In this document: positions 42,107 to 43,857 of the stretch, piece by piece | How positions within the stretch are numbered: the first letter of the stretch is position 1 | Layout: the number at the start of each line of letters is the position of its first letter | DNA from: an uncultured Prolixibacteraceae bacterium | GTDB lineage: Bacteria > Bacteroidota > Bacteroidia > Bacteroidales > Prolixibacteraceae | Direction of reading: 5' to 3' | NCBI GenBank assembly: GCA_903865775.1 | Contig: CAIPKZ010000120.1 | Location: forward strand, 1-43,857 | Length of the DNA stretch: 43,857 bases | The notes under the pieces: generated by a model | Told to the model about the DNA's origin: nothing | The model's database searches: none | The model's input: the letters and a program-made list of their open reading frames with translations, nothing else | Program-made: the position numbers and the translations under genes

Positions 42107-43666
42107 ATGAAGAAATTTTTTACAATCCTTGGAATCTTGATCCTGGTGCTGATTTCCGGCATCCTGTTTTGGGTGAATTCGAACCTGAAAGACCGGCATC
42201 CGGGCTATAAAGCCGACCTGAAAATTATCAGTGAAAAACCGGGGCAATTGTCAGCCGGATTTGCTGCCTTACCAATTACGCCTGTGGTTACAGACACATG
42301 GACGGATAAAGATGGAGACAATGAATATGATCCCCAAAAAGGTGATGCCTATACCGATGTTAACGGAAACGGTGTTTTTGATGCGGTATGGATTGCAGGA
42401 ATGAGCAACAGCAAGCCGGCCAATGGAATTCATGATGATGTCTGGGCCCGGACCATGGTGATTGATGACGGAAAAACTCGTTTGGCGATTGTGGTGATCG
42501 ATGCCATCGGTTTTTTCAACGACGATATCATTGACGCCCGCAGCCGGATTCCAGCAGAGGCTGGTGTGACGTATACGATTATTTGCTCAACACATACGCA
42601 CGAAGGACCCGATTTAATGGGGATCTGGGGTGAATCTCCTTTCAAGAGCGGTGTCAACAAAAAGCACATGGAATACGTAAAAAATCAGATTGCTGCTTCG
42701 GTAATGGCCGCGGTAAAGAATCTTCGTCCTGCACACTTGTCTGTTTCTGAAGATTTGACCGGAGCCATTCCATTGGTAAAAGACACCCGGGCTCCTGAAG
42801 TTTTTGATTCAGGATTACGACTGATTAAAGCCATTGACAAGGAAAATGGTGCCACTCTGGGATCCTTAATAGCTTGGGCTGATCATCCTGAAACCTTATG
42901 GAGTGAGAATTTGCTCATTTCTTCCGACTTTCCGCATTTTGTGCGTGAAGGCGTTGAGAAAGGCGTTTTTAATGGCGATAGTCTGATGAAACCAGGAATT
43001 GGCGGGGTCGCCGTTTATATCAATGGGGCAGTCGGTGGTTTAATGACCACTCACCCCAGTTTGACGGTAAAAGATCCTTTTACTGGTCAGGAATTTAAGG
43101 ACCCAACTTATGAAAAGACTGCAGCACAAGGAAAAACCTTGTCGCTGTTAGCCTTGAATGCCATGGAAAAATCTTCTGAAGTAATTGATTCAGCCGGAAT
43201 ATCTTTGGTCGTCAAAACAGTAGAACTTCCAATAGATAATATCGTGTTTAAACTAGCCACTTCGCTCGGTGTTTTAGATCGGGGTACTACCGGCTGGATG
43301 AAAATGCGCTCTGAACTTTCAGTTTTTCAGATTGGACCGATTTCGTTCACCACCATTCCCGGAGAACCTTATCCCGAACTCATCAACGGTGGGGTAGAAG
43401 CTCCAGCAGAAAGGGACTTTAAAATTGATCCGCTGGAAATACCTGCAATACGGGACATGATGAGCGGTAAATACAAATTTGTATTTGGTTTGGCGAACGA
43501 TGAAATTGGCTACATCATTCCAAAAAGTCAATGGGATGTTGATGCTCCATATGCTTATGGCCGAAAAGATTCGCCATATGGTGAAGAGAATTCACTGGGA
43601 TCAGGAACCGCGCTCATTCTGCATCAAAACATAAAAGAAATGCTGGGTGAGTTGAATGAAAAATGA
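42107..43666 (+). CDS. Neutral/alkaline ceramidase-like hydrolase
   Basis: 519 residues from the ATG at 42107; earlier start codons lie in a dispersed repeat. One N-terminal hydrophobic segment (about 4-24) acts as signal peptide or anchor. The neutral ceramidase N-terminal domain is indicated by AGFAALPITP, IDAIGFFNDDI and the zinc-site motif CSTHTHEGPD with His163 and His165; IAWADHPETLW and NGAVGG follow. Unusually, an EF-hand-like acidic insert lies at about 63-90 (DKDGDNEYDPQKGD, DVNGNGVFD), suggesting Ca2+ binding. The family hydrolyses the amide bond of ceramides; Bacteroidota make sphingolipids, so this could act on own or foreign sphingolipids, but related amidases exist. C-terminal half less typical. 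Confidence 0.82.
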   Translation: MKKFFTILGILILVLISGILFWVNSNLKDRHPGYKADLKIISEKPGQLSAGFAALPITPVVTDTWTDKDGDNEYDPQKGDAYTDVNGNGVFDAVWIAGMSNSKPANGIHDDVWARTMVIDDGKTRLAIVVIDAIGFFNDDIIDARSRIPAEAGVTYTIICSTHTHEGPDLMGIWGESPFKSGVNKKHMEYVKNQIAASVMAAVKNLRPAHLSVSEDLTGAIPLVKDTRAPEVFDSGLRLIKAIDKENGATLGSLIAWADHPETLWSENLLISSDFPHFVREGVEKGVFNGDSLMKPGIGGVAVYINGAVGGLMTTHPSLTVKDPFTGQEFKDPTYEKTAAQGKTLSLLALNAMEKSSEVIDSAGISLVVKTVELPIDNIVFKLATSLGVLDRGTTGWMKMRSELSVFQIGPISFTTIPGEPYPELINGGVEAPAERDFKIDPLEIPAIRDMMSGKYKFVFGLANDEIGYIIPKSQWDVDAPYAYGRKDSPYGEENSLGSGTALILHQNIKEMLGELNEK

Positions 43667-43686
43667 ATTTGAAGATTTGAAAATTC
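43666..43686 (+). repeat. 21-base repeat, copy 2 of 2
   Basis: Identical over 21 bases to 23098-23118. It begins at the last base of the ceramidase-like stop codon. Confidence 0.6.
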
Positions 43687-43750
43687 CATATTTTGACAAT
43701 TTGAAAATGAGTAAATTGATAATCTTAGTGGATATAATCCAGTTAATTAT

Positions 43751-43857
43751 ATGAGCGTGCCGATGAAATCTAAGATTGTAAAACGGATTCTGAAAAGACT
43801 GTTGGTTGTGCTTGTTGCCTTTTGTTCACTCATGGTTACACCAAGGCTGTGGTCTGC
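43751..43857 (+). CDS. Start of an exported protein, cut by the window edge
   Basis: Open from ATG 43751 (MSVPMKSKIVKRILKR) to the window end, 35 codons. A basic start and a hydrophobic core (LLVVLVAFCSLMV) indicate a signal peptide or membrane anchor; ATG 43763 is an equally good start. Family unknown because the mature part is missing. It follows the ceramidase-like gene by 84 bases and may be co-transcribed. Confidence 0.55.
   Translation, partial: MSVPMKSKIVKRILKRLLVVLVAFCSLMVTPRLWS

Noticed and set aside
1-43857. CRISPR array, rRNA genes, complete insertion sequence or prophage
   Set aside because: No regularly spaced identical repeats, no rRNA-like stretches and no intact transposase, integrase or phage structural gene are present.

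Overview
The window looks like a chromosomal segment of a free-living or plant-polymer-degrading Bacteroidota, most likely order Bacteroidales/Marinilabiliales. The reasons are: start sites without Shine-Dalgarno sequences, several TAnnTTTG promoter boxes, secreted enzymes whose signal peptides end in a short-residue-Ala-Gln or lipobox motif, a Bacteroidota-type transketolase, a zapA / RNase Y cluster, and Bacteroidota-style dispersed intergenic palindromes. This assignment is inference from sequence style; no 16S gene is present.

Layout. 1-2013: an AbiEi-like/Fic fusion gene under a set of phased operator-like repeats, next to a minus-strand tRNA-Leu(GAG); this is the only clearly accessory-looking stretch. 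2092-9041: a small secreted protein, DUF6155 and YebC genes, a DEAD-box helicase with a structured leader, an Nramp metal transporter, an 850-base gene-free region that looks like a structured RNA locus, and a soluble PAS histidine kinase. 9206-13450: prohibitin-like SPFH protein, PQQ-type beta-propeller and a UMF1-type MFS transporter. 13788-18711: a carbohydrate pair, GH127 beta-L-arabinofuranosidase and GH31 alpha-xylosidase with a PA14 insert. 18921-29150: housekeeping genes (transketolase, SerA, PgpH-type c-di-AMP phosphodiesterase, NlpC/P60 hydrolase, NUDIX hydrolase, FabD, PLP-dependent Cys/Met enzyme). 29239-32015: anhydro-MurNAc kinase overlapping an exported M23 peptidase by one base, a cell-wall turnover unit. 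32127-34566: a coiled-coil protein, ZapA and RNase Y. 35067-43857: secreted enzymes (GH29 fucosidase, DUF3748/YidR-like lipoprotein, GH16 enzyme, YncE-like propeller fused to a phosphoesterase, ceramidase-like hydrolase, and the start of another exported protein).

How the parts fit. The exported GH127, GH31, GH29 and GH16 enzymes fit side-chain and backbone trimming of plant or algal polysaccharide, but no SusC/SusD pair or sugar regulator is in the window, so this is not a complete polysaccharide utilisation locus. ZapA, AnmK, the M23 peptidase, NlpC/P60 and PgpH link division, cell-wall turnover and c-di-AMP. The most unusual signals are non-coding: (i) two copies, 10.3 kb apart, of an element with identical 7-base inverted arms, identical 34-base spacing and conserved flanks, each 90-115 bases upstream of a gene; (ii) the structured, terminator-ended gene-free region at about 7.2-7.85 kb preceded by a 28-bp near-perfect palindrome; (iii) the helically phased repeats in front of the Fic fusion; (iv) a nested hairpin at the 5' end of the zapA operon transcript; (v) a MITE-like 130-bp imperfect palindrome after RNase Y.
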